Positions 1 through 10,291 are shown, counted from the first letter of the stretch. The stretch is 34,840 nucleotides of DNA from Chloroflexi bacterium RBG_16_60_22 (GCA_001796935.1 MGNX01000093.1:1-34840), one strand, 5' to 3'. The notes: generated from the sequence alone by a model not told the origin. Numbers and translations: made by a program.

Positions 1-1518
1 GCGCTGAATGACTCTCCCCGTCCTCCGGTCCCCCCGCGAAAGCGCCGCCTCCAGCAGGCTGACCCGCGGGTCCTGCCAGGACAGACGCACGCCCTTGTGT
101 GACAGGCCGTGCTGGAGGACTTCCTGCCTGGCGCGCAAAGAGTCTTCGCCTTCCTGGGACGACCACTGGAAGGGCGTATGCGGTTTGGGCACGAAGGTGG
201 CGACGCTGACCCTTATCATCGGCTTCTTGCCGCTGGCCTTCCGGCCCTCGGCGCGGACCCTGTCCACCAGGGTGACGATGCTCGCCACGTCCTCGAGGGT
301 CTCGGTGGGGAGGCCGACCATGAAGTAGAGCTTGAGGCCGGTCCAGCCCCGCTCGAAGGCGGTGGCGGCCGTCTCGAGCAGGTCCGCCTCGGTCAGGGGC
401 TTGTTGATGGCCCGGCGCAACCGCTCGCTGCCGGCCTCCGGGGCGAAGGTCAGCCCGGTGCGACTCCGGGTGGGGAGGGAGCCGACCAGCCTGATGGAGG
501 AGCTGTCCAGGCGCAGGCTCGGCAGGGAGAGGGTGAGGTTGGGGTGGCGGCGGGAGAGCTTGCCCACCAGTTCGTCGATGCCGGCGTAGTCGGAGGTGTT
601 CAGTGACACCAGGGAGAGCTCGTCGTAGCCGCAATTCTGGATGAGCTCTCCCGCCGCCGCGATGACCTCCTCGTGGGGACGCTCGCGGACCGGACGGTAA
701 ATCATGCCCGCCTGGCAGAAGCGGCAGCCCCGACTGCACCCGCGCTGGATTTCGATGGCGGCACGGTCGTGAACCACCTCGATGTAGGGTACCACCGGCC
801 GGAAGGGCGGCGGGGGCAGCTTTCCGACGAGTCGGCGTTGAATTTTAACACTGGCCTCCGGGACGGCGGGCGTCAGGCTTTTTAAAAGGCCGTCGGAGCC
901 GTACTCCGGGTGATAAAGGGCGGGGACATAGACACCGGTGACGGAGGCCAGCCGGCGCAGCAGCTTTTCCCTGCCTTCGCCCCTGGACCCGCGGTAGGCG
1001 TCGAGGAACTCCAGGAGCACCTCCTCGCCGTCGCCGATGACAAAAGCGTCGATGAAGTCGGCCATCGGTTCCGGGTTGAGGCAGCAGGAGCCACCGGCGA
1101 TGACGAGGGGGTGGGAACTATCTCTCTCCGCGGCCAGCACCGGAATCCCCGCCAGGTCGAGCATGTTGAGCACGTTGGTGTAGGTAAGCTCGTACCCCAG
1201 CGAGAAACCGACGATATCGAAGTCCTTGAGCGGCCGCTGGTTTTCCAGGCTGAAGAGGGGGATGCGGCGCTGGCGCAGGGCGGCCTCCAGGTCTGTCCAG
1301 GGGGCGTACACCCTCTCGGCGAGGACGTCCGGCTGGCGGTTGAGCAGGTCGTAGAGGATGGGCACGGCCATGTTGGACATGCCTATCTCGTAGGTATCCG
1401 GGTAGGCCAGTGCTATCCTGATGGCGGTCCCTTCCCAGTCCTTGACGACGCTGTTCCACTCGCCGCCGGTATAGCGGGCGGGGCGGTTGACCCGGTGAAG
1501 TATTTCGCTATCGAGCAA
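1..1518 (-). CDS. Radical SAM protein with B12-binding-type N-terminus (TIGR03960-like), C-terminus off the left edge
   Basis: Open minus frame from TTG at 1518 (RBS GGAGG upstream) to the window edge, so absent from the ORF track. Translation LLDSEILHRVNRPARYTGGEWNSVVKDW...YPDTYEIGMSNMAVPILYDLLN...EIQRGCSRGCRFCQAGMIYRPVRER, with radical SAM CxxxCxxC. Confidence 0.88.
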   Translation of the reverse strand, partial: MLDSEILHRVNRPARYTGGEWNSVVKDWEGTAIRIALAYPDTYEIGMSNMAVPILYDLLNRQPDVLAERVYAPWTDLEAALRQRRIPLFSLENQRPLKDFDIVGFSLGYELTYTNVLNMLDLAGIPVLAAERDSSHPLVIAGGSCCLNPEPMADFIDAFVIGDGEEVLLEFLDAYRGSRGEGREKLLRRLASVTGVYVPALYHPEYGSDGLLKSLTPAVPEASVKIQRRLVGKLPPPPFRPVVPYIEVVHDRAAIEIQRGCSRGCRFCQAGMIYRPVRERPHEEVIAAAGELIQNCGYDELSLVSLNTSDYAGIDELVGKLSRRHPNLTLSLPSLRLDSSSIRLVGSLPTRSRTGLTFAPEAGSERLRRAINKPLTEADLLETAATAFERGWTGLKLYFMVGLPTETLEDVASIVTLVDRVRAEGRKASGKKPMIRVSVATFVPKPHTPFQWSSQEGEDSLRARQEVLQHGLSHKGVRLSWQDPRVSLLEAALSRGDRRTGRVIQR

Positions 1519-1603
1519 TTCCTGCCTCCAGACTTTCAATTATAGTGGTTGCGCGCAACGGGGCGCAAATAGGGTAAAGGAGGTTGTCCGGCGATGATTT
1601 GCC

Positions 1604-1672
1604 GTCATTCCGGCGAAAGCCGGAATCCAGAGGGGGAGGGCTCTGGATTCTCGGGTCAAGCCCGAGAATGAC
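1604..1672. repeat. Dispersed palindromic repeat, family A copy 1 (GTCATTCCGGC-GAAA-GCCGGAATCCAGAG...ATTCTCGGG-CCCGAGAATGAC)
   Basis: Nested inverted repeats; second copy at 1992-2061. Confidence 0.85.
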
Positions 1673-1802
1673 ATTATTAATAAATCACGGAAATACTCAA
1701 GCACGTAAGCGAGGAGTTGCGGGGCTGCGCCGGTGCGCAGTTGCGCAATTACTCTTATGAGCAGATGTTAAATGGGGCATTATCTTTGCCTCACCCCCTT
1801 TG

Positions 1803-1863
1803 TCCCCCTCTCCGACCAGTTGCATCAGGCTAGTCCGAAAGTTCATCTGGTCGGAGAGGGGGA
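1803..1863. repeat. Perfect 17-bp inverted repeat TCCCCCTCTCCGACCAG / CTGGTCGGAGAGGGGGA (27-nt loop)
   Basis: Arms 1803-1819 and 1847-1863 read directly. Confidence 0.88.
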
Positions 1864-1941
1864 AGAATTGAAAGAGGGGTTTCACCCCCTCTCGCTGGCG
1901 CACTCCCCTCTGGGGTTGGGGGAGTTGAAATCCCCCTTGGT

Positions 1942-1960
1942 CCCCCTTTTCCAAAGGGGG
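1942..1960. repeat. Short palindrome CCCCCTTT-TCC-AAAGGGGG
   Basis: Direct inverted repeat in the hrcA-grpE-dnaK / radical SAM gap. Confidence 0.7.
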
Positions 1961-1991
1961 AAAACGCGCCCATAAGACCTTTTAGGAAATT

Positions 1992-2061
1992 GTCATTCCG
2001 GCGAAAGCCGGAATCCAGAGGGGGAGGCGGTGGGGATTCTCGGGAAAAGCCCGAGAATGAC
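1992..2061. repeat. Dispersed palindromic repeat, family A copy 2
   Basis: Near-identical to 1604-1672 at both ends, divergent centre. Confidence 0.85.
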
Positions 2062-2078
2062 ATCTGGGCCAAAGAAAG

Positions 2079-2111
2079 AGATTGCCACGTCGCTGCGCTC
2101 CTCGCAATGAC
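2079..2111. repeat. Partial copy of family B repeat (AGATTGCCACGTCGCTGCGCTCCTCGCAATGAC)
   Basis: Matches one arm of the full copies at 12160-12235 and 27745-27830. Confidence 0.75.
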
Positions 2112-2187
2112 ATGGGGGTGGGGAAAAGGAAGAGGGGGCTTTTCAGCCCCCTCTCGAAATATCCGTAATTGCGCAGGTGCGCAGATA

Positions 2188-4107
<1,920 letters not shown>

Positions 4108-4671
4108 TTACTCTTCCTCCTTTGTTTCTCCTTCACCGTTGCCCACCACTACCCGGGCGGGGCGGAGGAGTTTGTCATTCAACATGTAGCCTTTTTGAAA
4201 TACTTCGATGATGATGCCCTCCCGGCCCTTGTCCTGCCTCAGGGCTTCGTGGAAATTGGGGTCGAAGGGTTCGCCCAGCGCCTGTATCGGCTTGACCCCC
4301 TGTCCTTCCAGGGAGGTCTTGAACTTGCGTTCGACGAGCCGGACGCCCTCCACCCAGTCGTGGTTTTTATATTTGGCCGGCACGGCCTCCAGCGCCCTTT
4401 CCAGGTCGTCGAGCACGGGCAGGAGCCCCAGGATGAGGTTGGCGTTGGCGTAGCGGTTGAAATCCAGCCTTTCCTGTTCCATGCGCCGCTTGTAGTTAAC
4501 GAAGTCTGCCTGGGCCCGCTGCCAGCTGGCCAGGTATTCCTCCGCCTTTTTCCGCTCCCCGGCAAGTGCCGGCCCGGGGACTTCCGCCCCTTCTTTCTCA
4601 ACGGCTTCCGTTTCCGGCTCGCCGTTATATTCGTCTTCGGAGTTGCGTGGCATCATTTCAGGGTCCCTCAT
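4108..4671 (-). CDS. grpE: Nucleotide exchange factor GrpE
   Basis: QADFVNYKRRMEQER...LLPVLDDLERAL...GEPFDPNFHEAL; abuts dnaK and overlaps hrcA by 1 nt. Confidence 0.97.
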   Translation of the reverse strand: MRDPEMMPRNSEDEYNGEPETEAVEKEGAEVPGPALAGERKKAEEYLASWQRAQADFVNYKRRMEQERLDFNRYANANLILGLLPVLDDLERALEAVPAKYKNHDWVEGVRLVERKFKTSLEGQGVKPIQALGEPFDPNFHEALRQDKGREGIIIEVFQKGYMLNDKLLRPARVVVGNGEGETKEEE

Positions 4672-5714
4672 CAGGCCGGGGTTGATTCGTCTCTGGTTTC
4701 CCGGCGGTAAAGGCCGGCCACCAGCAGGCTCAGCACCGAGGACAGGTAAAAGACGGTGGGTATGGTGCGCGGGTAGGGCATCCGGGTGGGGCCGACTACG
4801 GCGATGGTGCCGGTGGCCTCCCGGGGCAGGCCGTACTGGCAGACCACCACGCTGCAGGTCTGGATGGCCGGGTTGTTATTTTCTTTGCCGATGACGACGT
4901 GCACCCCCGGCTGGCTCAGCCCGGCCGGCACGATGGCCTTCAGCAGGCTGCGGTGCTCCACCAGCTCCATCAGGTCGTGCATGCGGTCGCTCCGGGCGAA
5001 CTCCGGCTGGTTGAGCATGAAATGCCAGCCCTCCAGGTAGGGGTCTTCGTACTCGTGGCTGTCCTCGGCCTTCATAATCTCGATAAGGTGGTCGGCGGCC
5101 TGCTTCTCCAGCGCCGATAGTTCTATCTTCTTGGCGGCAATCTGCTTACGGGTGAGGCCGTCGTAGGCGGCATTCAGCTTGTTGCTGACCCCGGACAGGG
5201 TCGGCTGGGTAACGTCCTCGTTGAAATTTACCAGCTGCTGCTTTATCTTGGCCCCTTCCAGCACGGCGATAGCCAGTGCCCGGGAGTCGTGCAGGGCAAT
5301 CAGTTCCAGGTGCTTCAGCTGGCAGTCGGCCGCCTTGGGCAGGCTGACCACCGCCACGTTCTGCACCAGGCGGGCCAGCAGCGAGGCGGTCAGGCTCACC
5401 CAGGTCTCCACCTCCCTCTCCACCTGGTGGAAGGTGTGACTTATCATGCGCTGGTCCTCCCAGGGGAGCCTGGCGTCTTCTATCGACTCCACGTAGTAGC
5501 GGTAGCCCTTGTCCGAGGGAATGCAGCCGGCCGATGTATGGGGCCGGACGAGGTAGCCTTCCCCCTCCAGGTAGGCCATCTCGTTGCGGATAGTGGCCGG
5601 GCTCACCCCCAGGTTGGCCTCGTCGGCGATGACCTGCGACGGTACCGGTACCGCCCTGGCGATGTACTCCGCCGCGATATATTTAAGTATTTGCCCGCTT
5701 CTGGCTCTGAGCAT
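4671..5714 (-). CDS. hrcA: Heat-inducible transcription repressor HrcA
   Basis: GVSPATIRNEMAYLEGEGYLVRPHTSAGCIPSDKGYRYYV; CIRCE-like operator directly upstream. Confidence 0.97.
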   Translation of the reverse strand: MLRARSGQILKYIAAEYIARAVPVPSQVIADEANLGVSPATIRNEMAYLEGEGYLVRPHTSAGCIPSDKGYRYYVESIEDARLPWEDQRMISHTFHQVEREVETWVSLTASLLARLVQNVAVVSLPKAADCQLKHLELIALHDSRALAIAVLEGAKIKQQLVNFNEDVTQPTLSGVSNKLNAAYDGLTRKQIAAKKIELSALEKQAADHLIEIMKAEDSHEYEDPYLEGWHFMLNQPEFARSDRMHDLMELVEHRSLLKAIVPAGLSQPGVHVVIGKENNNPAIQTCSVVVCQYGLPREATGTIAVVGPTRMPYPRTIPTVFYLSSVLSLLVAGLYRRETRDESTPA

Positions 5715-5724
5715 CTTTTCTCCG

Positions 5725-5751
5725 TTAGCAGTCTAACCCTCCGACTGCTAA
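5725..5751. promoter_or_regulatory. CIRCE-like operator, variant TTAGCAGTC-N9-GACTGCTAA
   Basis: Perfect 9-bp inverted repeat with the 9-nt CIRCE spacer, 11 nt upstream of the hrcA ATG; canonical half is TTAGCACTC. Confidence 0.9.
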
Positions 5752-5755
5752 TTAT

Positions 5756-5785
5756 AATTTAGCACTTTAGCCCTTCGCTTGTCAA
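5756..5785 (-). promoter_or_regulatory. Candidate sigma70-type promoter of hrcA-grpE-dnaK (TTGACA-N18-TAAATT)
   Basis: Minus strand: TTGACA (5780-5785), 18-nt spacer, TAAATT (5756-5761). Confidence 0.65.
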
Positions 5786-5850
5786 GAGAAATAGTCGCTC
5801 ATCTCTCCCTTTTCTTGACCCTCCAAGCCACCCGGTGATAAACTGGTATT

Positions 5851-6483
5851 GTGGATATTACGTGGCTCGGTCATTCCTGTTTCCGTATCAAAGGAAATCA
5901 GGCCACCGTCATTACCGACCCCTTTCCCCCGGACCTGGGTTACACACTGGGCAAGCCCACCGCCGATATCGTCACCGTCAGCCACCAGCACCCGTCCCAT
6001 TGCTATATCCAGGGCATCGGCGGGGAGCCTAAAGTTGTTCGGGGCCCCGGAGAGTATGAAATCAGCAACGTGCTGATTATCGGCGTCGCCACCTGTCATG
6101 ATGCCGTCAAGGGCCAGACGCGGGGCAAGAACACCGTCTACCTCATGGAGATTGACGGGGTGGCGCTGTGCCACCTGGGCGACCTCGGCCACGTGCTCAA
6201 TAACGACCAGATAGAGGAAATCGGCAACGTTGATGTCCTGCTGCTCCCTGTCGGCGGTGTATCCACGATTAACGCCACCCTGGCCGCCGAGGTTATCCGC
6301 CAGCTCGAGCCCAAGGCCGTCATCCCCATGCACTACAGGACCGATTCCGTCAGCCGCGAACTCGACCCCGTGGGGGACTTTCTCAAGGAGATGGGCATGG
6401 AGAATATCGAGTCCCGCCCCAAGCTGACCATCAGCAAATCGAACCTGCCCCCGAGCACCCAGGTATTTCTCCTCGGCTCTTGA
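5851..6483 (+). CDS. MBL-fold metal-dependent hydrolase-like protein
   Basis: GTG start; DITWLGHSCFRIKG...TVSHQHPSHC...VIPMHYRTD, typical of COG2220-like MBL proteins. Confidence 0.85.
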   Translation: MDITWLGHSCFRIKGNQATVITDPFPPDLGYTLGKPTADIVTVSHQHPSHCYIQGIGGEPKVVRGPGEYEISNVLIIGVATCHDAVKGQTRGKNTVYLMEIDGVALCHLGDLGHVLNNDQIEEIGNVDVLLLPVGGVSTINATLAAEVIRQLEPKAVIPMHYRTDSVSRELDPVGDFLKEMGMENIESRPKLTISKSNLPPSTQVFLLGS

Positions 6484-6572
6484 GTCTTTTTCCCCGCTGC
6501 CCGGTTGGTGATAAAGGTCACAGACGCCTTTCCCCGCAAGTGCTATCATTTCAGCGTCGGTGCCGGGGAAAC

Positions 6573-6601
6573 TTGACAAAATCGCCCGTTAAATCTAGCA
6601 T
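6573..6601 (+). promoter_or_regulatory. Candidate promoter of the UspA pair (TTGACA-N17-TAGCAT)
   Basis: TTGACA 6573-6578, TAGCAT 6596-6601. Confidence 0.5.
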
Positions 6602-6684
6602 AATATCCTCAGGACATAGGTTCGGTAGGCTCCGGTCCTGAGCTGTCACCGGTCGGACGTTCTTTATGATAGAGGAGGGAGAGA

Positions 6685-7188
6685 ATGTACAAGAAAATCA
6701 TTGTGCCACTGGACGGCTCTGAACTGGCCGAGTGCGTCCTGCCCCACGTGGAGACCATTGCCGGGGGGTGCGGCGTCGAGGAGGTGGTCCTGGTGCGGGC
6801 CGCCGAGCCGTTCTACATGCCCGCCGGCGAATACGTCTTCACCGACGCCGAGATTAAAGAGATGGAAGACCGCCATGAGGCCGGAGCCCGGGACTACCTG
6901 GCTAAAATCGCCAAGCGGGTCAGCCCGGGAGGCGCCCGGGTGGATACGGTGGTCCTGACCGGGGATGGCAAGAAGGCTACCCGGGTTACCAGCACGGTCC
7001 GTATCAGTGCCGCCGATATGCTGGTCGATTACGTCAAGAGCAGCGGGGCGGACCTCGTCGTTATTTCCTCTCACGGGCGTTCCGGCATCAGCCGCTGGGT
7101 CTTCGGCAGCGTGGCCGACCGGCTCCTGCGCGGCGCCTGCGTCCCCGTCATGATGGTGCGGGCCCCGGGCTGCGAGACAGGTATTTAA
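6685..7188 (+). CDS. Universal stress protein, UspA family
   Basis: MYKKIIVPLDGSELAECVLPHVE...DLVVISSHGRSGISRWVFGSVADRLLRGACVPVMMVR. Confidence 0.96.
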   Translation: MYKKIIVPLDGSELAECVLPHVETIAGGCGVEEVVLVRAAEPFYMPAGEYVFTDAEIKEMEDRHEAGARDYLAKIAKRVSPGGARVDTVVLTGDGKKATRVTSTVRISAADMLVDYVKSSGADLVVISSHGRSGISRWVFGSVADRLLRGACVPVMMVRAPGCETGI

Positions 7189-7238
7189 GGCCTTTTCAGC
7201 AGCAAGTCGGACTCAATACGTAACAATGGAGGCCGGAA

Positions 7239-7727
7239 ATGTATAAAAAGGTAATTGTGCCACTGGACGGCTCTGAACTGGCCGAGTGCGTTGTGCCCCA
7301 CGTGGAAGCCATCGCCGGGGGGTGTGGCGTGGCGGAGGTGGTCCTGGTGCGGGTGATTGAGCCGGTGCGTCTTCCCGTCGGTACCCTGACGGACGGGGCC
7401 GGCGTTTTTTCCGAGGCAGATGCGGTGAGCGCGCGCCAGCGGCAAGATGCGAATGAAAAGGCCGAGGCCAAGGACTACCTCTCCAACGTGGCGAAGCGGC
7501 TTGAACTGGGCCGGGCCAAGAAGCAGACGAAGGTCATCATGGGTCACGCCGCCGACAGGCTGGTTGATTACGTCAAGGACAGCGGGGCCGACCTCGTCGT
7601 CATCGCCTCTCACGGGCGTTCCGGCATCAGCCGCTGGGTTTTCGGCAGCGTGGCCGAGCGCCTCCTCCGCGGCGCCTGCGTCCCCGTCCTGATGGTGCGG
7701 GCCCCGGGCTGCGAAATCGGTATTTAA
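7239..7727 (+). CDS. Universal stress protein, UspA family (tandem paralog)
   Basis: MYKKVIVPLDGSELAECVVPHVE...SSAADLVVI-type C-terminus ASHGRSGISRWVFGSVAERLLRGACVPVLMVR. Confidence 0.96.
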   Translation: MYKKVIVPLDGSELAECVVPHVEAIAGGCGVAEVVLVRVIEPVRLPVGTLTDGAGVFSEADAVSARQRQDANEKAEAKDYLSNVAKRLELGRAKKQTKVIMGHAADRLVDYVKDSGADLVVIASHGRSGISRWVFGSVAERLLRGACVPVLMVRAPGCEIGI

Positions 7728-7756
7728 GGGTTATTTCCTGGTAAAAGGGGAATTTC

Positions 7757-8074
7757 ATGGACTATTTGCCGGAGATATATAAGGAATTTCAGCGGCACCA
7801 CCCGGAGCTGTCCGAGGCCTACGGCGAGCTGGCCGGCCGCTGTCTCCAGGCCGGCCCCCTCGATGAGAAGACCGCCGAGCTCGTCAGGCTGGGCGTCGCC
7901 GTGGGGCTGAGCTCGGAAGGCGCCGTCCGCTCCCACGCGCGGCGCGCCCTGGCGGGGGGAGCTTCCAAGGACGAGGTCCGCCACGCCGTGCTCCTGGCCC
8001 TGACCACCGCCGGGTTCCCGGCCATGATAGCGGCGATGGGCTGGCTTAACGAGGTCCTGGACAGGGGCGGCTAA
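7757..8074 (+). CDS. Carboxymuconolactone decarboxylase (CMD/AhpD-like) family protein
   Basis: LDEKTAELVRLGVAVGLSSEGAVRSHARRALAGGASKDEVRHAVLLALTTAGFPA. Confidence 0.88.
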   Translation: MDYLPEIYKEFQRHHPELSEAYGELAGRCLQAGPLDEKTAELVRLGVAVGLSSEGAVRSHARRALAGGASKDEVRHAVLLALTTAGFPAMIAAMGWLNEVLDRGG

Positions 8075-8802
8075 GGGCGGCCATCCACCAGGAAATCGAG
8101 CAGCAGCCGGTTAAAGGCCGCCGGGTTCTGGACTTGGGGGGCGTGCCCGTACCCCGGCACTACCGCCAGCCTGGCCCCGGGTATCAGCTTTTCCGCCCGC
8201 CGGGCGATGGACACCGGCAGGTAGGGGTCGTGGCGTTTCCAGACGAGGAGAGTCGGCGTTTTCAGGCCGGGCAGCTTGTCGACGCAGAGCCAGTCGTTGT
8301 CCTCCCCGTCCCTGGCCAGGAACTGGGGATAGGGCTGCGGCCGCCGCAACAGCTTGCGGAGTCGCCAGAAGGCCCCGAAGAACACCGTGCCGAACCGGGA
8401 GACCCGGCCGAGCCCGGCGGCGTCCACCAGCACCAGCCGGCTAACTTTCTCCGGATGTCGCAGCGCCACGCCCAGGCAGACCCTTCCCCCGAGGGAGTGC
8501 CCCACCAGGGCCGGTTCTTTCAGCCCCAGCCTCTCGATGAACTCCAGGATGAAATCGGAAAAATCGGAGAGGTAGTAGCCGTCCGCTCTCCGGCTGCTCC
8601 GCCCGAACCCTATCAGGTCGGGGGCGTAGACGGAGAAGCGGTCCGCCAGCGCCGGGGTGGTGTTGAGCCAGTCGCGGGAATCGCTGGCGCCGCCGTGTAC
8701 CAGCACCACCGGCGGACCGCCGCCCGCCTTCAGGTAGTGCGCCCGGTGGCCCTTGACCTCCACCGTCAGGCTTACCGTGCCGCTATTATTCTCCGACCCC
8801 AT
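8071..8802 (-). CDS. Alpha/beta hydrolase
   Basis: PPVVLVHGGASDSRDW...LVGHSLGGRVCLGVALRHPEKVSRLVLVDAAG...VVPGYGHAPQVQNP. Confidence 0.95.
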   Translation of the reverse strand: MGSENNSGTVSLTVEVKGHRAHYLKAGGGPPVVLVHGGASDSRDWLNTTPALADRFSVYAPDLIGFGRSSRRADGYYLSDFSDFILEFIERLGLKEPALVGHSLGGRVCLGVALRHPEKVSRLVLVDAAGLGRVSRFGTVFFGAFWRLRKLLRRPQPYPQFLARDGEDNDWLCVDKLPGLKTPTLLVWKRHDPYLPVSIARRAEKLIPGARLAVVPGYGHAPQVQNPAAFNRLLLDFLVDGRP

Positions 8803-8887
8803 GAAGATTTTCCCAAGCCCTATTCTAGCGTATATATGTCGGGTCCCTCAAGGCTGGTTCTGTTGGTATTTGGTTGCTTTTCTTTTC

Positions 8888-9138
8888 CTCACCCCTGACC
8901 CCTCTCCAGCCTGTTTCCAGGCGTAATCCGTCGCCCCGATTGGCTGGAGATGTCCAACCAGATTCACTTTGCCCCAAAAGTGCTTAATCCATGTCACCCT
9001 GAGCGTAGCGAAGGGTCTACAGCGGTAGGGATTCTTTCGTCACTTCGTTCCTCAGAATGACATTTAGGACAAAGCCAACCAGATTATCTGTCGGATGGAT
9101 TGATTTACCAGGTTGGAGAGGGGGATTAAGGGGGTGAG
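8888..9138. repeat. MITE-like element with imperfect terminal inverted repeats (CTCACCCC...CCTCTCCAGCCTG / CAGGTTGGAGAGGGGGATTAAGGGGGTGAG)
   Basis: Termini 8888-8913 and 9109-9138 are inverted relatives; the same CTCACCCCCTT..CCCCCTCTCC motif starts near 1792. Confidence 0.6.
8993..9061. repeat. Dispersed palindromic repeat, family C (GTCACCCTGAGCGTAGCGAAGGGTCTAC...CACTTCGTTCCTCAGAATGAC)
   Basis: Intergenic palindromic unit nested in 8888-9138. Confidence 0.65.
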
Positions 9139-9244
9139 ACCAGAATGTCATGACAATCAGGACAGAACCCCGGGCTGGGGGGGTGGCGCGGTAAGGGTGG
9201 TTGGAGTAAAATAGTGGTGAAATACGGGAAAGGAGGCAGGTGTC

Positions 9245-10291
9245 ATGGCCGACGAGGCAAAGCGCCTCACCGAGACCGTTCACGGTGCGGGTTGAGCTTG
9301 CAAAATAGGTCCGGGTGACCTCGCCCAGGCGCTCGCCGGCCTGCCGCTCGGGTCCGACCCTAATCTCATCGCGGGTCTGGAGCATGCGGAGGATGCCGGC
9401 GTCTATAAGCTATCGGCAGAGCTGGCCATCATTCAGACGGTCGATTTCTTCACGCCCATCGTTGACGACCCCTTCAGCTTCGGCCAGATTGCCGCGGCCA
9501 ATGCCCTCAGCGACGTCTATGCCATGGGCGGCCGGCCCCTGACGGCGCTGAATATCGTCTGCTTCCCGCGGAGCACCTTCGATATCTCCGTGCTGCGGGA
9601 GGTCCTCAAGGGGGGCCTGGACAAGATGCATGAGGCCGGGGTGCTGCTGGTCGGCGGCCACAGCGTCGACGACCCCGAGCTCAAGTACGGCCTGGCGGTC
9701 ACCGGCACCATCCACCCGGATAAAGTGGTCCACAACGGCGGGGCCAGGCCCGGCGACTGTCTCATCCTGACCAAGCCGCTGGGGACGGGGATAATCAGCA
9801 CGGCCATTAAGAAGGGTACGGCCAGCGTTAGTGCCATTGCTCTTGTCGTGAAGTCGATGACCGCCCTCAACCGCACCGCCTCGGAACTGATGCTGGGGGT
9901 CGGCGTAAATGCCTGCACGGATGTCACCGGCTTCGGCCTGCTCGGCCATGCCTCGGAGATGGTCGAAGGCACGGAAGTGGGCATGGTGATTGATTCGGCC
10001 GCCGTTCCCGTCTTCCCCGAGGCTAGAGAGCTGGCGGAGAAGGGCACGGTCCCCGGCGGACTCCAGCGCAACCGGGAGTTCCGTGAAAACATGGTTGATA
10101 TTGATAAAAGCATAGCCCGGTATCTGCAGGATATCCTTTACGACCCCCAGACCTCCGGCGGACTGCTCATCGCCGTGCCCCGGGAAAAGGCGTGGATGCT
10201 GCTGGAGAAGCTGCACGGGGAAGGCGTGGCGGAGGCGGCCATCATCGGGGAGGTGGTGGCGGAACCGAGGGGGAGGCTCAGGGTAAAATAG
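9245..10291 (+). CDS. selD: Selenide, water dikinase, selenocysteine-containing form (in-frame TGA at 9293-9295 read as Sec)
   Basis: ATG 9245 after AAAGGAGG; MADEAKRLTETVHGAG-U-ACKIGPGDLAQALAGLP...QTVDFFTPIVDDPFSFGQIAAANALSDVYAMGGRPLTALN...DPQTSGGLLIAV. The TGA is at the position of the catalytic Cys/Sec of SelD. Confidence 0.95.
9307..9321 (+). promoter_or_regulatory. Candidate bacterial SECIS hairpin for selD (AGGTC-CGGGT-GACCT)
   Basis: Perfect 5-bp stem with a 5-nt G-containing loop starting 16 nt after the TGA. Confidence 0.7.

Noticed and set aside
1942-1964. Rho-independent terminator for dnaK
   Set aside because: Hairpin is present but no T-run follows on the minus strand; treated as a dispersed palindrome.
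1604-2111. CRISPR array
   Set aside because: Repeats differ in type and spacing, are palindromic, and there are no uniform spacers or cas genes.
9524-10291. selD starting at ATG 9524
   Set aside because: Would remove the catalytic and ATP-binding N-terminal part; the real start is 9245 with Sec at 9293-9295.
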